From NCBI GenBank assembly GCA_018818835.1, contig JAHIRD010000130.1, positions 1 to 64,000 of the forward strand: a stretch of 64,000 bases of DNA, in the 5' to 3' direction. Below the pieces are notes generated by a model that saw only the letters and a program-made list of their open reading frames with translations, did no database searches and was not told where the DNA came from. Source of the stretch: Pseudomonadota bacterium. GTDB lineage: Bacteria; Desulfobacterota; Desulfobacteria; Desulfobacterales; Desulfolunaceae. Every line of letters begins with the position of its first letter. The first letter of the stretch is position 1. Both the position numbers and the translations under genes were made by a program. Positions 34,478 to 44,206 of the stretch are shown piece by piece.

Positions 34478-37467
34478 CGTTGGTCTACACATGCCTTAAT
34501 CACCTTACCGAGTTCCGCAAAACTGAAGGGTTTCTTGATAAAAGCGCATAAGCCCTCTTCCTTCAGTTCTGAAACATCATCGATGCTGTAATACCCTGAA
34601 TAGAGAATGATTTTCGCATTAGGGGCACTATTTTTAATGCCTTTGAAACATTCCTTGCCGTTCATTTTTGGCATCATCATATCGAGAATCACCAGATCGA
34701 TCCTGTTTTTTTCAGCAAGGAATTTGTCTAAACCTTCCTGGCCGTTTTCAGCGGTGATGACGTGGTATCCCAAGGCCTCCAGCATATCCTGTGTCGCATC
34801 GCGGACAATCTCCTCATCTTCCACAAGAAGAACCGTTCCGGATCCGGACGATTGGACGTGGGCTGTGTCGTGCTCAGGTAAGGCCATGTGAGAACCGACA
34901 AAGGGAAGATAGATTAAAAAAACCGAACCAATATTCAGCTCACTTGCAAAATCAATCATTCCTTTATGATCTTTCACTGTTCCATAAGCCGTCGTCAGAC
35001 CTAAGCCGGCACCCTCGTTCAATTTTTTTGTTGTAAAAAAAGGTTCAAAAATTTTGTTTTTATATTTGACGGGTATACCTGTGCCCGTGTCGCGAACTTC
35101 AATTTTTACATACTTTCCGGGAATCAATTTATAGGGTACCGTTTTCAAATTCGTAGCATCAAGGTCAACCACAGCTGTCCTGAACGAGATGCTCCCGCCA
35201 TGGGGCATGGCGTGACTGGCATTGATCCCCAGATTGATAAATACATTCTGAAGCTGGGAGATATTTCCTTTGACAATCAGTATATCCGATTCAAAAAAAC
35301 AGGAAATTTCAATGCGTTTATCAATGGTGTACCTTAAAATTTCGATGGCGTTATTAATGGCGGTGTGAATATTTTCCGGTTTGAAATCCCTCTCATCTTT
35401 GCGCCCAAAGGATAGAAGTTTGCCTGTCAGGTCTGTCATTCGTTCCGCTGAATCCGTGATCAATTTTAAAAATCGTCTGGCTTCATCTGTTATTGTATAT
35501 TTTTTCAACAAGGTGGCTCCACCGATGATGCCTGAAAGCATATTGTTGAAATCATGTGCAATCCCACCTGTAAGCAGTCCAATGGCTTCCATTTTTTCAG
35601 AATGTCTCAATTTTTCCTTGAGGATATACTGTTCGGTAATATCTTCATGCATCAAAATCAACATCTCAACCTGACCCTGCATGTTGGTCAGGGGAAACAT
35701 GACCATTCTTATCCACAGTGTTTTATCATTCATTTGACTGTCAGAACTCTTTGCAGAATAACAAAAATCCGGAATACGTATGGTTTCACCGAGAAGGGTT
35801 TTTTTCATGTCATCGACAATGCCCAATCGACGTGCAATGGGATCATGAAAAATATTGAAATCCTTTGATGGAAATGATCCGAAAAGATTTAAAAAAGCCT
35901 GATTGATATGAAGGGGGTTCCCCTCGGAACTGGTGATCATGATGGAATAGGGATTCAGATCAAAAAACCGCTTGAGTCGGTCTTCACTTTCTTTAAGAGC
36001 CTCTTCCGCTTTTTTTAGTTGGGTGACATCACGTATGGATGAAAAAAGACGGCCATCTCCCAGTCGTTTTGTTTTCATTTCAACGATAAGATCCCTGCCG
36101 TCTTTCCGTGTCAGATTACGTTCAGCGTAAACAATGTCGCCCCCAATGACGGATGCGTAATCAAGAGGCTTTTCATTCAGGACCTTTTCAGAAAAAAGCA
36201 TGCTGATATTCTTTCCAACAAGCTCTTCTTTTTCAAACCCGGAAATGGTTGACATGCCCTGATTGGCATCGTCGATGATGCCACCGTCAATGCCGATCAA
36301 CACGCCTTCCGCAGCCTGTTCAAAAAGAGTCTGATATTTATTCTTGCTTTCCCGTAAGGCCTTTTCAGAATTAACTCGCTCGGTAATATCTTCAACAATG
36401 CCGATTCCTCCGATGGATGAACATTCGGAAGAAATTATCGGGGTGAATAATAATCGAATCGGGGTTTTTTTCAAGGCAGTATAGGATATGTAATCGATTT
36501 CAAGAACCGTGGTCTCAAGGTCTTCAAGACTTGAGTTAAGAGCCTGTCGAACACGTTCATCCGGAAGTTTAAACATGTCCAGCCCCACCAGCTTTTCATG
36601 GGAAGACCCTATGATTTTCACGAAACTGTCGTTACACTCGGTGATCACGCCATCTTTATTGAAATAGATCAGACCCAGGGGCGAATGGACGAATATCTGC
36701 CTGAATTTTTCATCACTCTCTCTCAAGAGGCTGTCTGCATTAATACTGCGGGTAATATCCTGTGCCGTTGCGAACAAATAATCCCCTTGGACATGAGCGT
36801 TCCACTCGAAACTCTTGTATTCTCCCGCAGCATCCCGAAAACGTGTTGTAAATTTTTCAATGGAGGTTCTGCTGTTCAACGATTTAAACATATCCATAAC
36901 AGACTGATAATCATCCGGATTAATTTTTTCCTGATATTTTTTTCCAATCAGATCCTGTTCGTCATAACCCAGGGTATTATTCCAGGACGCGTTGTATTTG
37001 ATTAAATCTCCCTCAAGACCAAACACACACAATAAATTGGGAGAAAGATCAAAAAACATTTGACGTTCAAGATCTTTTTCTTCATTGGCTTTTTTGTATT
37101 TTTGCTGTTCTGAAATATCCGTATGGCAGATCAGAAAACAGTCTTTTGCAAACGAAGAAACATCCAGACGAAGGATTTGGGCACCATCATTCAAAATCTG
37201 ATCACATTGCCTGTGTCCACCGTTCAAGGTGACTTCTTCGAAGACATTAAGTTGTTTTGCAAGTTCTTCAGCAGAGTCGGGATAAACAGAACGATATGTT
37301 TTCCCAATTACATTGGATGCGTTAAGACCGGCCATTTTTTCAAAGGCTGAATTGATGTTTAAAAATTCGTAATCACAAGCCTGGCCGCATTCGTCACCAA
37401 TGATTTTGACACATGCAAGGGCCTGGGTAACCTGTTCGAAGAGTGTTTTATATAACGAGCTGTCCAT
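34474..37467 (-). CDS. Multi-PAS hybrid sensor histidine kinase
   Basis: A 997-residue soluble signalling protein with no membrane segments. Four to five PAS domains run from residue 1 to about 625 (DLSPNLLCVFGLEGDLIKYN, YFNKDGVITECNDSF, FEQAAEGVLIGIDGGIIDDA, FFDLNPYSIMITSSEGNP). The dimerisation/phosphoacceptor His is in GGIAHDFNNMLSG (about 636), the ATPase N box in NLGINASHAM, G boxes at DTGTGIP and GAGLGLTTAYG, then a C-terminal receiver (DMMMPKMNG, phosphoacceptor Asp about 928; Lys in FIKKPFSF). It senses a cytosolic signal. No response regulator is adjacent, so its output partner is elsewhere. Confidence 0.92.
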   Translation of the reverse strand: MDSSLYKTLFEQVTQALACVKIIGDECGQACDYEFLNINSAFEKMAGLNASNVIGKTYRSVYPDSAEELAKQLNVFEEVTLNGGHRQCDQILNDGAQILRLDVSSFAKDCFLICHTDISEQQKYKKANEEKDLERQMFFDLSPNLLCVFGLEGDLIKYNASWNNTLGYDEQDLIGKKYQEKINPDDYQSVMDMFKSLNSRTSIEKFTTRFRDAAGEYKSFEWNAHVQGDYLFATAQDITRSINADSLLRESDEKFRQIFVHSPLGLIYFNKDGVITECNDSFVKIIGSSHEKLVGLDMFKLPDERVRQALNSSLEDLETTVLEIDYISYTALKKTPIRLLFTPIISSECSSIGGIGIVEDITERVNSEKALRESKNKYQTLFEQAAEGVLIGIDGGIIDDANQGMSTISGFEKEELVGKNISMLFSEKVLNEKPLDYASVIGGDIVYAERNLTRKDGRDLIVEMKTKRLGDGRLFSSIRDVTQLKKAEEALKESEDRLKRFFDLNPYSIMITSSEGNPLHINQAFLNLFGSFPSKDFNIFHDPIARRLGIVDDMKKTLLGETIRIPDFCYSAKSSDSQMNDKTLWIRMVMFPLTNMQGQVEMLILMHEDITEQYILKEKLRHSEKMEAIGLLTGGIAHDFNNMLSGIIGGATLLKKYTITDEARRFLKLITDSAERMTDLTGKLLSFGRKDERDFKPENIHTAINNAIEILRYTIDKRIEISCFFESDILIVKGNISQLQNVFINLGINASHAMPHGGSISFRTAVVDLDATNLKTVPYKLIPGKYVKIEVRDTGTGIPVKYKNKIFEPFFTTKKLNEGAGLGLTTAYGTVKDHKGMIDFASELNIGSVFLIYLPFVGSHMALPEHDTAHVQSSGSGTVLLVEDEEIVRDATQDMLEALGYHVITAENGQEGLDKFLAEKNRIDLVILDMMMPKMNGKECFKGIKNSAPNAKIILYSGYYSIDDVSELKEEGLCAFIKKPFSFAELGKVIKACVDQR

Positions 37468-37695
37468 AAAATTTGGATTAACTTCCTTATGATTTTATAC
37501 CGGTGATATTTAAAAAGATAACATCGTTAATTGATATGTAGTTATCACGATCTATTATTTTTTCAAATAGTTTAAATGTGTTTAGCAAATTGATCATTGT
37601 TTGTTCTTGACCTGAGGGGAAAGAGACTTATTTTAATATGTATAAAGTGTTATTTTTTATGAATAAACAATATCTTTATTTGGAGATTATATATT

Positions 37696-37896
37696 ATGAA
37701 AAAATCATTGAATATTTTGGATCGTGATCGAACAGGCACGTGCTTTGGAGAATGTAAAGATCTTATCCTTGAAGGCATGAAAAACCGTCAAAAAGAAATT
37801 CTTGCAGATCCTTTTAAATCACCGGATTCATTTCCGTCAGTCCCATGGGCGAAAACAAGAAACGACCAACCCGGTTGGCTGGGTGGTCATGTATAA
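37696..37896 (+). CDS. Small protein, unknown
   Basis: A 66-residue hydrophilic protein with GGAG before the ATG and an intrinsic terminator 40 bases after the stop, so it forms a complete transcription unit. Two Cys (GTCFGEC) and a Gly-rich, Trp-containing C terminus (DQPGWLGGHV) are visible. No membrane helix or recognised family. Confidence 0.55.
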   Translation: MKKSLNILDRDRTGTCFGECKDLILEGMKNRQKEILADPFKSPDSFPSVPWAKTRNDQPGWLGGHV

Positions 37897-37934
37897 AACC
37901 GTTCATCCCACATGGCCGAAATTATAAACAATAC

Positions 37935-37974
37935 AAAAGCCCGGATAAATAATTTTTTATTCGGGCTTTTTTTT
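37935..37974 (+). terminator. Strong intrinsic terminator
   Basis: AAAAGCCCGGATAA (37935 onward) pairs with TTATTCGGGCTTTT and is followed by further T. It follows the 66-aa gene and separates it from the next. Confidence 0.88.
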
Positions 37975-38046
37975 GATAGACTTCACATGGGACTTTTTTC
38001 GACGCCTTCAATCTAAACCTTCCCATGAAATAAAAAAGGCCATGAT

Positions 38047-38421
38047 ATGAACTACACGTTCAAAGGATTGATGTATTCAGGACTGATTTTTCCGGGAAGC
38101 GGTCATATTGTCTTAAAACGGACATATCGGGGGCTGCCCTTTCTTTTTTCAGCAACAGGCGGTCTTGTAACTCTTGTGGTCCAATCATCACGAATCGCCC
38201 TTGAAATGGTTTCCAAGCTTGAACCCGTAACCGGTCAGATTGATCTTTCAATGATCATGAACATCGTCGATCAGGCCATGGCCTCTGTCCATTCGACATC
38301 ATTCAACCTGGCCTTTATGATCATTCTTGCATCATGGGTCCTGGGGATGGTGGATGTTTTTTTTATCGGCAGACAGATGGACACAAAGGAAAAGGCCGTT
38401 CCCCCTCTTCCGGATATTTGA
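38047..38421 (+). CDS. Small membrane protein (TM2/DUF5683-like)
   Basis: A 124-residue protein. The N terminus SGLIFPGSGHIVLKRTYRGLPFLFSATGGLVTLVV resembles the FPGxGxxYxxRxxxG motif of TM2 and related small membrane proteins; a second membrane segment lies near residues 90-110 (AFMIILASWVLGMVDVFFIG). AAGG is 8 bases before the ATG. Probably an inner-membrane protein of unknown role. Confidence 0.68.
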   Translation: MNYTFKGLMYSGLIFPGSGHIVLKRTYRGLPFLFSATGGLVTLVVQSSRIALEMVSKLEPVTGQIDLSMIMNIVDQAMASVHSTSFNLAFMIILASWVLGMVDVFFIGRQMDTKEKAVPPLPDI

Positions 38422-38988
38422 CCCTCACCTTATTATCATTACCCCCAAACCCACGAGAGTCTATGCACTCGAATCGTTTCAATTCATAAAAATACTCAAT
38501 ACTCCCCGCCAAACTAATATATATTTTCTATTTGATTAATCTATATAATCTATATATAAGTTTTTCTTTCTATATTACAACTTGTTCAATGCTTTATGTG
38601 GATATGATTTTATGATTTTTCGTTTCGGACACTACTGACGGCTTTAATTTTCATTTTCGCCCGTGTGGCGGATAGTCATGTCATTGATGATGAAAAGCCG
38701 GTAGTGGTTTCCGGGAATGAACATATCTTGATTTTTTTCTTCGAGTTTATCTTTCACTCCCCTCACCACGCGGATTTCTACACGTCTATAAATGTGGATA
38801 TATCTAAATTCCAAATAGATACAATGGAATCCTGATCTTGTACATGACCCATATTTTATGGTGATATTTACCGTGGTTTGCACCCTACCCTGCCTTTTCC
38901 TATGGGAAAAAGGAGCAACAGATGGGTATGAATTGATCCCGGACCGACCGGGGGAAATGATAATTTTTTTGAGTGGAGGAATTTTTAT
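38422..38988. other. Intergenic region upstream of the hdr-flx cluster
   Basis: AT-rich. A 79-codon minus-strand frame with GTG start (38644-38883) has no good ribosome-binding site and I do not annotate it. Two short hairpins close to the cluster, CCTTTTCC...GGGAAAAAGG (38893-38913) and CCCGG...CCGGG (38938-38952), may shape the leader of hdrCB, whose GGAGG lies at 38975-38979. Confidence 0.4.
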
Positions 38989-40269
38989 ATGTCAGAAGCA
39001 TTAAAGGTGACTGGGGGGAAATCCCGTATCAAGGAAAAAGCCCTGGTGCTTATCCCTGATGGCAATCTTTCCGCATGCTTGACCTGTGGGACCTGTGCCA
39101 GCGGTTGTCCTGCAACCGGAATGATGGACATGGACCCCAGAAAGTTTTTGAGAATGGCCGTGCTCGGCATGGATGACCAGCTTGAAAACAATCCCTGGAT
39201 CTGGGTCTGCACCATGTGCAAACGCTGCTATGATGTCTGCCCCATGAAGATCAACATTCCCCAGTTGATCTATGACCTTCGTGCCGAATGGCCCAGGGAA
39301 GATCGGCCCAAAGGTATTCTGGGCTCCTGTGACCACCATGTAAAATCACGGGGTGGGGCCATGGGTGTTCCTTTGGAAGATTTCAAGTTCACCGTGGAAG
39401 ATCTTGCCGAAGAATGCCGTGAACAGGAAGGGTTTGAAGATCTCAAGGTAGATATCGACCGTGAAGGCGCTTTCTTTGCCCTGAACCAAAACTCCCGTGA
39501 ACCGGTGACCGAGCCCGATGAGCTTCTACCCTTATGGAAAATTCTCCACACCGTGGGTGCGGACTGGACCTATTACTCCGAGATGTGGGGTGGTGAAAAT
39601 TACTGCATGTTCCTGGCCGATGACCCCAACTGGGAAATGATCATTCGAGCCCAATGTGAGCACATCGACAAGCTGGGATGCAAGGTGTTTCTCAACACGG
39701 AATGCGGCCATTCCTTTTACGCTGTATGGCAGGGAATCCGGCGGTTTAACATTCCCCATAAATTCGAATTCCGCAGCATTGTCGAGTATTATGCGAAATG
39801 GATCAGGGAAGGCAAACTCCCTGTGAATTCGGACTGGAACAAAACCGGCATCAAATTCACGGCCCAAGACCCCTGCAACGTGGTCCGAAAATCACTGGGC
39901 GACAAATTCGCCGACGATCTTCGATTCGTGGTCAAGCAGGTGGTAGGTGAAGAGAACTTCATTGATATGGTGCCCAACAAATCGAACAACTACTGCTGCG
40001 GAGGCGGTGGTGGCGCCCTCCAGGCAGGGTTCACCGAAGAACGTCAGGTCTATGGCAAAGTGAAATTCGACCAGATACAGGCCACCGGTGCCACCTATGT
40101 GGTCACACCCTGCCACAACTGCCATGCCCAGGTTGAGGATATCGGCCACCATTTCGGAGGTGAATACCACACCATCCATCTGTGGACCATCATCTGCCTG
40201 TCCTTGGGCATTTTGGGGGAAAACGAGCGGACATATCTGGGACCGGATCTTGCTGAGTTCGGACTATAG
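38989..40269 (+). CDS. hdrBC: HdrC-HdrB fused heterodisulfide reductase-like subunit (HdrD-type)
   Basis: A 426-residue fusion of HdrC and HdrB parts. The HdrC part holds two [4Fe-4S] motifs: Cys30, 33, 36, 40 and Cys74, 77, 80, 84 (CLTCGTCASGCP, CTMCKRCYDVCP). The HdrB part shows one complete CCG motif (DPCNVV, then YCCGGGGG, then CHNCHAQ), which binds the noncubane [4Fe-4S] clusters of heterodisulfide reductase; the other copy is degenerate (TECGHSFYAV). In sulfate reducers such proteins likely reduce a disulfide such as DsrC. First gene of the cluster hdrBC-hdrA-flxD-flxC-flxB-flxA. Confidence 0.85.
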   Translation: MSEALKVTGGKSRIKEKALVLIPDGNLSACLTCGTCASGCPATGMMDMDPRKFLRMAVLGMDDQLENNPWIWVCTMCKRCYDVCPMKINIPQLIYDLRAEWPREDRPKGILGSCDHHVKSRGGAMGVPLEDFKFTVEDLAEECREQEGFEDLKVDIDREGAFFALNQNSREPVTEPDELLPLWKILHTVGADWTYYSEMWGGENYCMFLADDPNWEMIIRAQCEHIDKLGCKVFLNTECGHSFYAVWQGIRRFNIPHKFEFRSIVEYYAKWIREGKLPVNSDWNKTGIKFTAQDPCNVVRKSLGDKFADDLRFVVKQVVGEENFIDMVPNKSNNYCCGGGGGALQAGFTEERQVYGKVKFDQIQATGATYVVTPCHNCHAQVEDIGHHFGGEYHTIHLWTIICLSLGILGENERTYLGPDLAEFGL

Positions 40270-40342
40270 CTGAATAAATTAAAAGCCAGCGGGTTTGATT
40301 CCAGCAGGTTTGATAAAAGATTACTGATAAGGAGATATCGTG

Positions 40343-43300
40343 ATGTCTGATAAAAAAACAATAGGCGCTGTCCTGATTGCAGGCGGGGGGATCGGCGGGA
40401 TACAAGCCGCCCTCGACCTGGCAAACTCGGGATATTATGTCTATATGGTCGAAAAATCGCCGTCCATCGGCGGTGTGATGGCCCAGCTTGACAAGACCTT
40501 CCCCACCAATGACTGCTCCATGTGCATCATGAGCCCCAAGCTGGTCGAGGTGGGACGTCACATGAACATCGAGCTTCTTACCCTGTCCGAAATCAAGGGA
40601 GTAGAGGGTGAAAAAGGACATTTCCAGGTGGAGGTTTTCCAGAAAGCTCGCTACGTGGATATGGAAAAATGTATCGCCTGCGGTGCTTGTACGGAAAAGT
40701 GCCCGGTCAAAGTAGATGATGTCTACAATGAAAAACTGATCAAACGAAAAGCGATCTACGCCCTTTATCCCCAGGCTGTTCCTCTGAAATACTGTATTGA
40801 TGCAGAAAAATGTCTAAAGCTGACCAAGGGTAAATGCGGGACCTGTGAGAAAAAATGTCCGGCAGGGGCCATCAATTATGATGACAAAGACAAGACTCTG
40901 ACCTTAAATGTGGGTTCCATCATTCTTGCTCCGGGTTTTACGGCATACAACCCTGCGGGAAAAGCCATTTACAGCTACGACAACAACCCGGATGTGGTGA
41001 CCTCCCTGGAATTCGAGCGTCTCTTGTCCGCATCCGGTCCCAATCAGGGGCATATCGTGCGAATGTCCGATCATGAAGAGCCCAAAAAAATAGCCTGGCT
41101 CCAGTGCATTGGTTCCAGAGATATCAACACCTGCGACAATGCACACTGCTCATCGGTCTGCTGCATGTACGCCATCAAGCAGGCCATCATTGCCAAGGAA
41201 CATGACCCGTCCCTGGAATGCACCATTTTTTATATGGACATGAGAACCCATGGAAAAGGGTTTGAAAGCTGCTTCAACGAGGCCAAGGAAAAACACGGCA
41301 TTAAATTTATACGTTGCCGCATCCATTCAATTCACAAAAATCCTGGTGACCAACCCGGCCAGGTTCTGGACTACATGGATGACACCACGGGGAAAGTCAT
41401 CCGGGATATCTACGACATTGTGGTTCTTTCCGTGGGTATGGAAATTTCGCCTGAAGTCAAAGAGCTTACAGCTAAACTTGGCATTGAACTGACGGCCGGC
41501 GGATTCGTTAAAACATCTTCCTTCGACCCCGTGGCCACAACCCGGGACGGGATTTATGTCTGCGGTGCCCTCCAGGGTCCCAAGGACATTCCCCAGTCTG
41601 TTGTCGAAGCCGGTTCTGCCGCCCTATGCGCCGGATCAGCCTTGACAGCCGGACGAAATACACTGACCAAGACATTTACCGCACCCCCTGAAATCAATAT
41701 CACAGGCGAACGGCCCCGGGTGGGTGTGTTTGTCTGCCATTGCGGGATCAACATCTCCTCGGTGGTGGATGTCAAGGCAGTCAGGGATTTTGCAGCGGAC
41801 CTTCCCTATGTGGAATATGTGTCTGATAATTTGTATTCCTGCTCCCAGGACACCCAGGACTTCATGTCCAAACAAATCAAGGACCTCAACCTGAATCGGA
41901 TCATCGTGGCTGCCTGTACACCCCGAACCCATGATCCATTGTTCCAGGAAACCTTACTGAACGCCGGACTCAACAAATACCTGTTTGAAATGGTCAACAT
42001 CCGGAACCATGATTCCTGGGTACATAAGGATTTCCCTGCGGAAGCCACATTGAAAGCCAAAGAAATGGTCCGCATGGCTGTGGCCAAAGTCGCCTTGTTT
42101 GAACCCCTGACCGAAGCCAGGCTGGATATTGACCAGAACGCACTGGTCATCGGCGGCGGTGTTTCGGGCTTAAGTTCAGCCAAAGCCCTTGCATCCCAAG
42201 GATACAAGGTCAGTCTGGTTGAACGGAACAGTTATCTGGGCGGTCAGGCCGTGAATCTGTTTGCCACCTCCAAAGGCGAATCCATTCAGGATGGTCTCAA
42301 CGCCATCATCACGGATGTGGAAGCCAACGATAAAATCAGGATTCTCACAAACACTGAACTTACGTCTGTGGATGGTTTTGTGGGGAATTTCGATACCGTG
42401 CTTTCCGTCAACGGCCAAAGCGAAAAAATCCGCCACGGTGTCACCATCATTGCCACCGGAGCCAGTGAACTGAAACCCGACGAATATCTGTACGGAAAAG
42501 ACCCACGGGTCATCACCGGCCTTGAACTTGACCGTAAATTCATTGACAAGGACCCAGCCATTGCCAAAATCAATACCGCTGTGTTCATCCAGTGTGTGGG
42601 ATCACGTGAGCCTGAACGACCTTACTGTTCCAGAATCTGCTGCACCCATACCATGGCCAGCGCCCTGCACTTGAAAACGCTCAATCCGGACATGAATATC
42701 TTTGTGCTTTACAGAGACATTCGGACCTACGGTGAACGTGAAGCCCTTTACAAGGAAGCCCGTGAAAAAGGTGTGATCTTTATCCGTTATGAGGTTTCAA
42801 ACAAACCGGTGGTCCAGGCGACAAACAACGGTCTTGAAATCACAGTAACGGACCACGTGCTCAAACGCCCCCTTCTGATCACAGCCGATATGCTGACTCT
42901 GGCGTCAGCGGTTGTGCCTTATAAAGATGAGAAACTGGCCCAGTTCTTCAAGGTGCCCATGAACGCAGACGGGTTCTTTGCGGAAGCCCACGTTAAACTG
43001 GCCCCCAGCGACTTTGCCGTGGACGGGGTGTTCCTCTGTGGCCTGGCCCATTATCCCAAGCCCATGGACGAATCCATTGCACAGGCCCAGGCTGCCTCAT
43101 CCAGCGCCACACGTCTTCTTTCCCAGAAGTCGATCAATACCAGCGGAACCATTGCCAAGGTCAATCCGGCTTTCTGTACGGGCTGTGAGGTCTGTATCAC
43201 CGTCTGTCCCTATAACGCCCCATCCATGATCATGGACGGACGAGATAAAGGCAAGGCCCAGATCAACCCGGTATTGTGCAAAGGCTGCGGCGCCTGTGTG

Positions 43301-43378
43301 GCATCCTGTCGATCGGGAGCATTGCACTTGAAAGGATTTGAGGATAGCCAGCTTTTTGCCATGATTGAAAACGCATAA
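40343..43378 (+). CDS. hdrA: Large HdrA-like electron-bifurcating flavoprotein, double FAD
   Basis: A 1011-residue protein from ATG 40343 (GTG at 40340 is also in frame; GGAG is 8 bases before the ATG). It has two FAD-binding GxGxxG modules, at residues 11-40 (IAGGGIGGIQAALDL, KTFPTNDCSMC) and about 595-640 (VIGGGVSGLSSAKAL), so it is roughly twice the canonical HdrA length. Cys110, 113, 116, 120 and a second Cys set follow the first FAD motif; the C terminus ends with two ferredoxin motifs (CTGCEVCITVCP, CKGCGACVASC). FAD-based bifurcation between NADH, ferredoxin and the disulfide subunit is the expected role. Close in size to HdrL-type proteins. Confidence 0.9.
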   Translation: MSDKKTIGAVLIAGGGIGGIQAALDLANSGYYVYMVEKSPSIGGVMAQLDKTFPTNDCSMCIMSPKLVEVGRHMNIELLTLSEIKGVEGEKGHFQVEVFQKARYVDMEKCIACGACTEKCPVKVDDVYNEKLIKRKAIYALYPQAVPLKYCIDAEKCLKLTKGKCGTCEKKCPAGAINYDDKDKTLTLNVGSIILAPGFTAYNPAGKAIYSYDNNPDVVTSLEFERLLSASGPNQGHIVRMSDHEEPKKIAWLQCIGSRDINTCDNAHCSSVCCMYAIKQAIIAKEHDPSLECTIFYMDMRTHGKGFESCFNEAKEKHGIKFIRCRIHSIHKNPGDQPGQVLDYMDDTTGKVIRDIYDIVVLSVGMEISPEVKELTAKLGIELTAGGFVKTSSFDPVATTRDGIYVCGALQGPKDIPQSVVEAGSAALCAGSALTAGRNTLTKTFTAPPEINITGERPRVGVFVCHCGINISSVVDVKAVRDFAADLPYVEYVSDNLYSCSQDTQDFMSKQIKDLNLNRIIVAACTPRTHDPLFQETLLNAGLNKYLFEMVNIRNHDSWVHKDFPAEATLKAKEMVRMAVAKVALFEPLTEARLDIDQNALVIGGGVSGLSSAKALASQGYKVSLVERNSYLGGQAVNLFATSKGESIQDGLNAIITDVEANDKIRILTNTELTSVDGFVGNFDTVLSVNGQSEKIRHGVTIIATGASELKPDEYLYGKDPRVITGLELDRKFIDKDPAIAKINTAVFIQCVGSREPERPYCSRICCTHTMASALHLKTLNPDMNIFVLYRDIRTYGEREALYKEAREKGVIFIRYEVSNKPVVQATNNGLEITVTDHVLKRPLLITADMLTLASAVVPYKDEKLAQFFKVPMNADGFFAEAHVKLAPSDFAVDGVFLCGLAHYPKPMDESIAQAQAASSSATRLLSQKSINTSGTIAKVNPAFCTGCEVCITVCPYNAPSMIMDGRDKGKAQINPVLCKGCGACVASCRSGALHLKGFEDSQLFAMIENA

Positions 43379-43610
43379 ATGGTGTCCGCCCATAAATTGC
43401 ACCTTGCGGTCCATGCCGGCGTTCTCGGGCTTCAGTCGTCGCCAAGGCTATGCCGGATACGTGGCCTGAACCACAACAATTTCTGGACGAACACCGCACG
43501 TCGTTTGTCGTCGAAGGGTTTTAAACATCCCCAGGCTCTGCCTGGGGATAATCAAACCCATCACAATTCGGTTGGGCAATGGCATTACAAGGCCATTCAA
43601 TCCCAACCCA
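43379..43610. other. Intergenic region between hdrA and flxD, rich in hairpins
   Basis: Contains a CCCCAGGC...GCCTGGGG stem (43530-43548) and a GTTGGG...CCCAAC stem with inner AATGGC/GCCATT (43571-43608). It is followed directly by the 49-bp dispersed element. No ORF. The stems may modulate the ratio of hdrA to flx products in one long mRNA. Confidence 0.5.
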
Positions 43611-43659
43611 TTTGTCAAACTTTTTAAAAGTTTGGCCGCCGGCAGGCCCGCCGGAGGCA
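43611..43659. repeat. Dispersed 49-bp palindromic element, copy B
   Basis: Matches copy A at 24748-24796 in 46 of 49 positions. It begins with a hairpin (CAAACTTTT/AAAAGTTTG) and ends with the GC-rich CCCGCCGGAGGCA, which recurs a third time at 44185-44197 before flxC. Confidence 0.78.
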
Positions 43660-43686
43660 AATATAAAACTTACAGGAGGTCATCAC

Positions 43687-44127
43687 ATGACTGAATTTGA
43701 ACCAAAAATTATTACCTTTCTCTGCAACTGGTGCAGCTACGGTGCTGCTGATCTTGCGGGGGTCAGCCGTTTTCAGTACCCCCCCAACATGCGCGTGATC
43801 CGGGTCCCCTGTTCAGGACGGATCTCGCCCAAAATGGTACTTGCGGCATTGAGGAAAGGGGTGGACGGGATCTGGGTATCAGGCTGTCATCCCGGCGATT
43901 GTCATTATATTGAAGGCAATTATTATGCACGCCGAAAATTCACGCTGCTCAAAGAGTTGCTCGAATTCCAGGGCATTGAACCCGGGCGGATTCATTTTTC
44001 CTGGATTTCATCGGCCGAAGGGGTCAAATTCGCACAGGTTGCCAATGAGGTGATTTCCGAGGTCAAAAAACTCGGACCGGCAAAGCACTTTATCAAATGC
44101 GCACCCAAAGAAATCGCAGCGGCATAA
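43687..44127 (+). CDS. flxD: MvhD-type [2Fe-2S] electron transfer subunit (FlxD)
   Basis: A 146-residue protein of the MvhD/FlpD family (PF02662): FLCNWCSYGAADLAGVSRFQYPP (Cys13 and Cys16), VPCSGRISPKMVLAALRKGVDGIWVSGCHPGDCHY and RIHFSWISSAEG. It links HdrA to a hydrogenase or NAD(P)H dehydrogenase partner. The ATG at 43687 follows CAGGAGG. It is in the hdr-flx operon, so here it probably passes electrons from FlxA-C to HdrA. Confidence 0.9.
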   Translation: MTEFEPKIITFLCNWCSYGAADLAGVSRFQYPPNMRVIRVPCSGRISPKMVLAALRKGVDGIWVSGCHPGDCHYIEGNYYARRKFTLLKELLEFQGIEPGRIHFSWISSAEGVKFAQVANEVISEVKKLGPAKHFIKCAPKEIAAA

Positions 44128-44206
44128 CCCAAACGTTTTTGCGGAGCTTTCTCGTTTTCAGGGTGAACCTGGGAATGCATGAGACCCGCCGGAGGCACAT
44201 ATAAAC

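Noticed and set aside
38644-38883. 79-codon minus-strand ORF before hdrBC
   Set aside because: GTG start with no good ribosome-binding site, AT-rich context and no family; kept only as an intergenic note.
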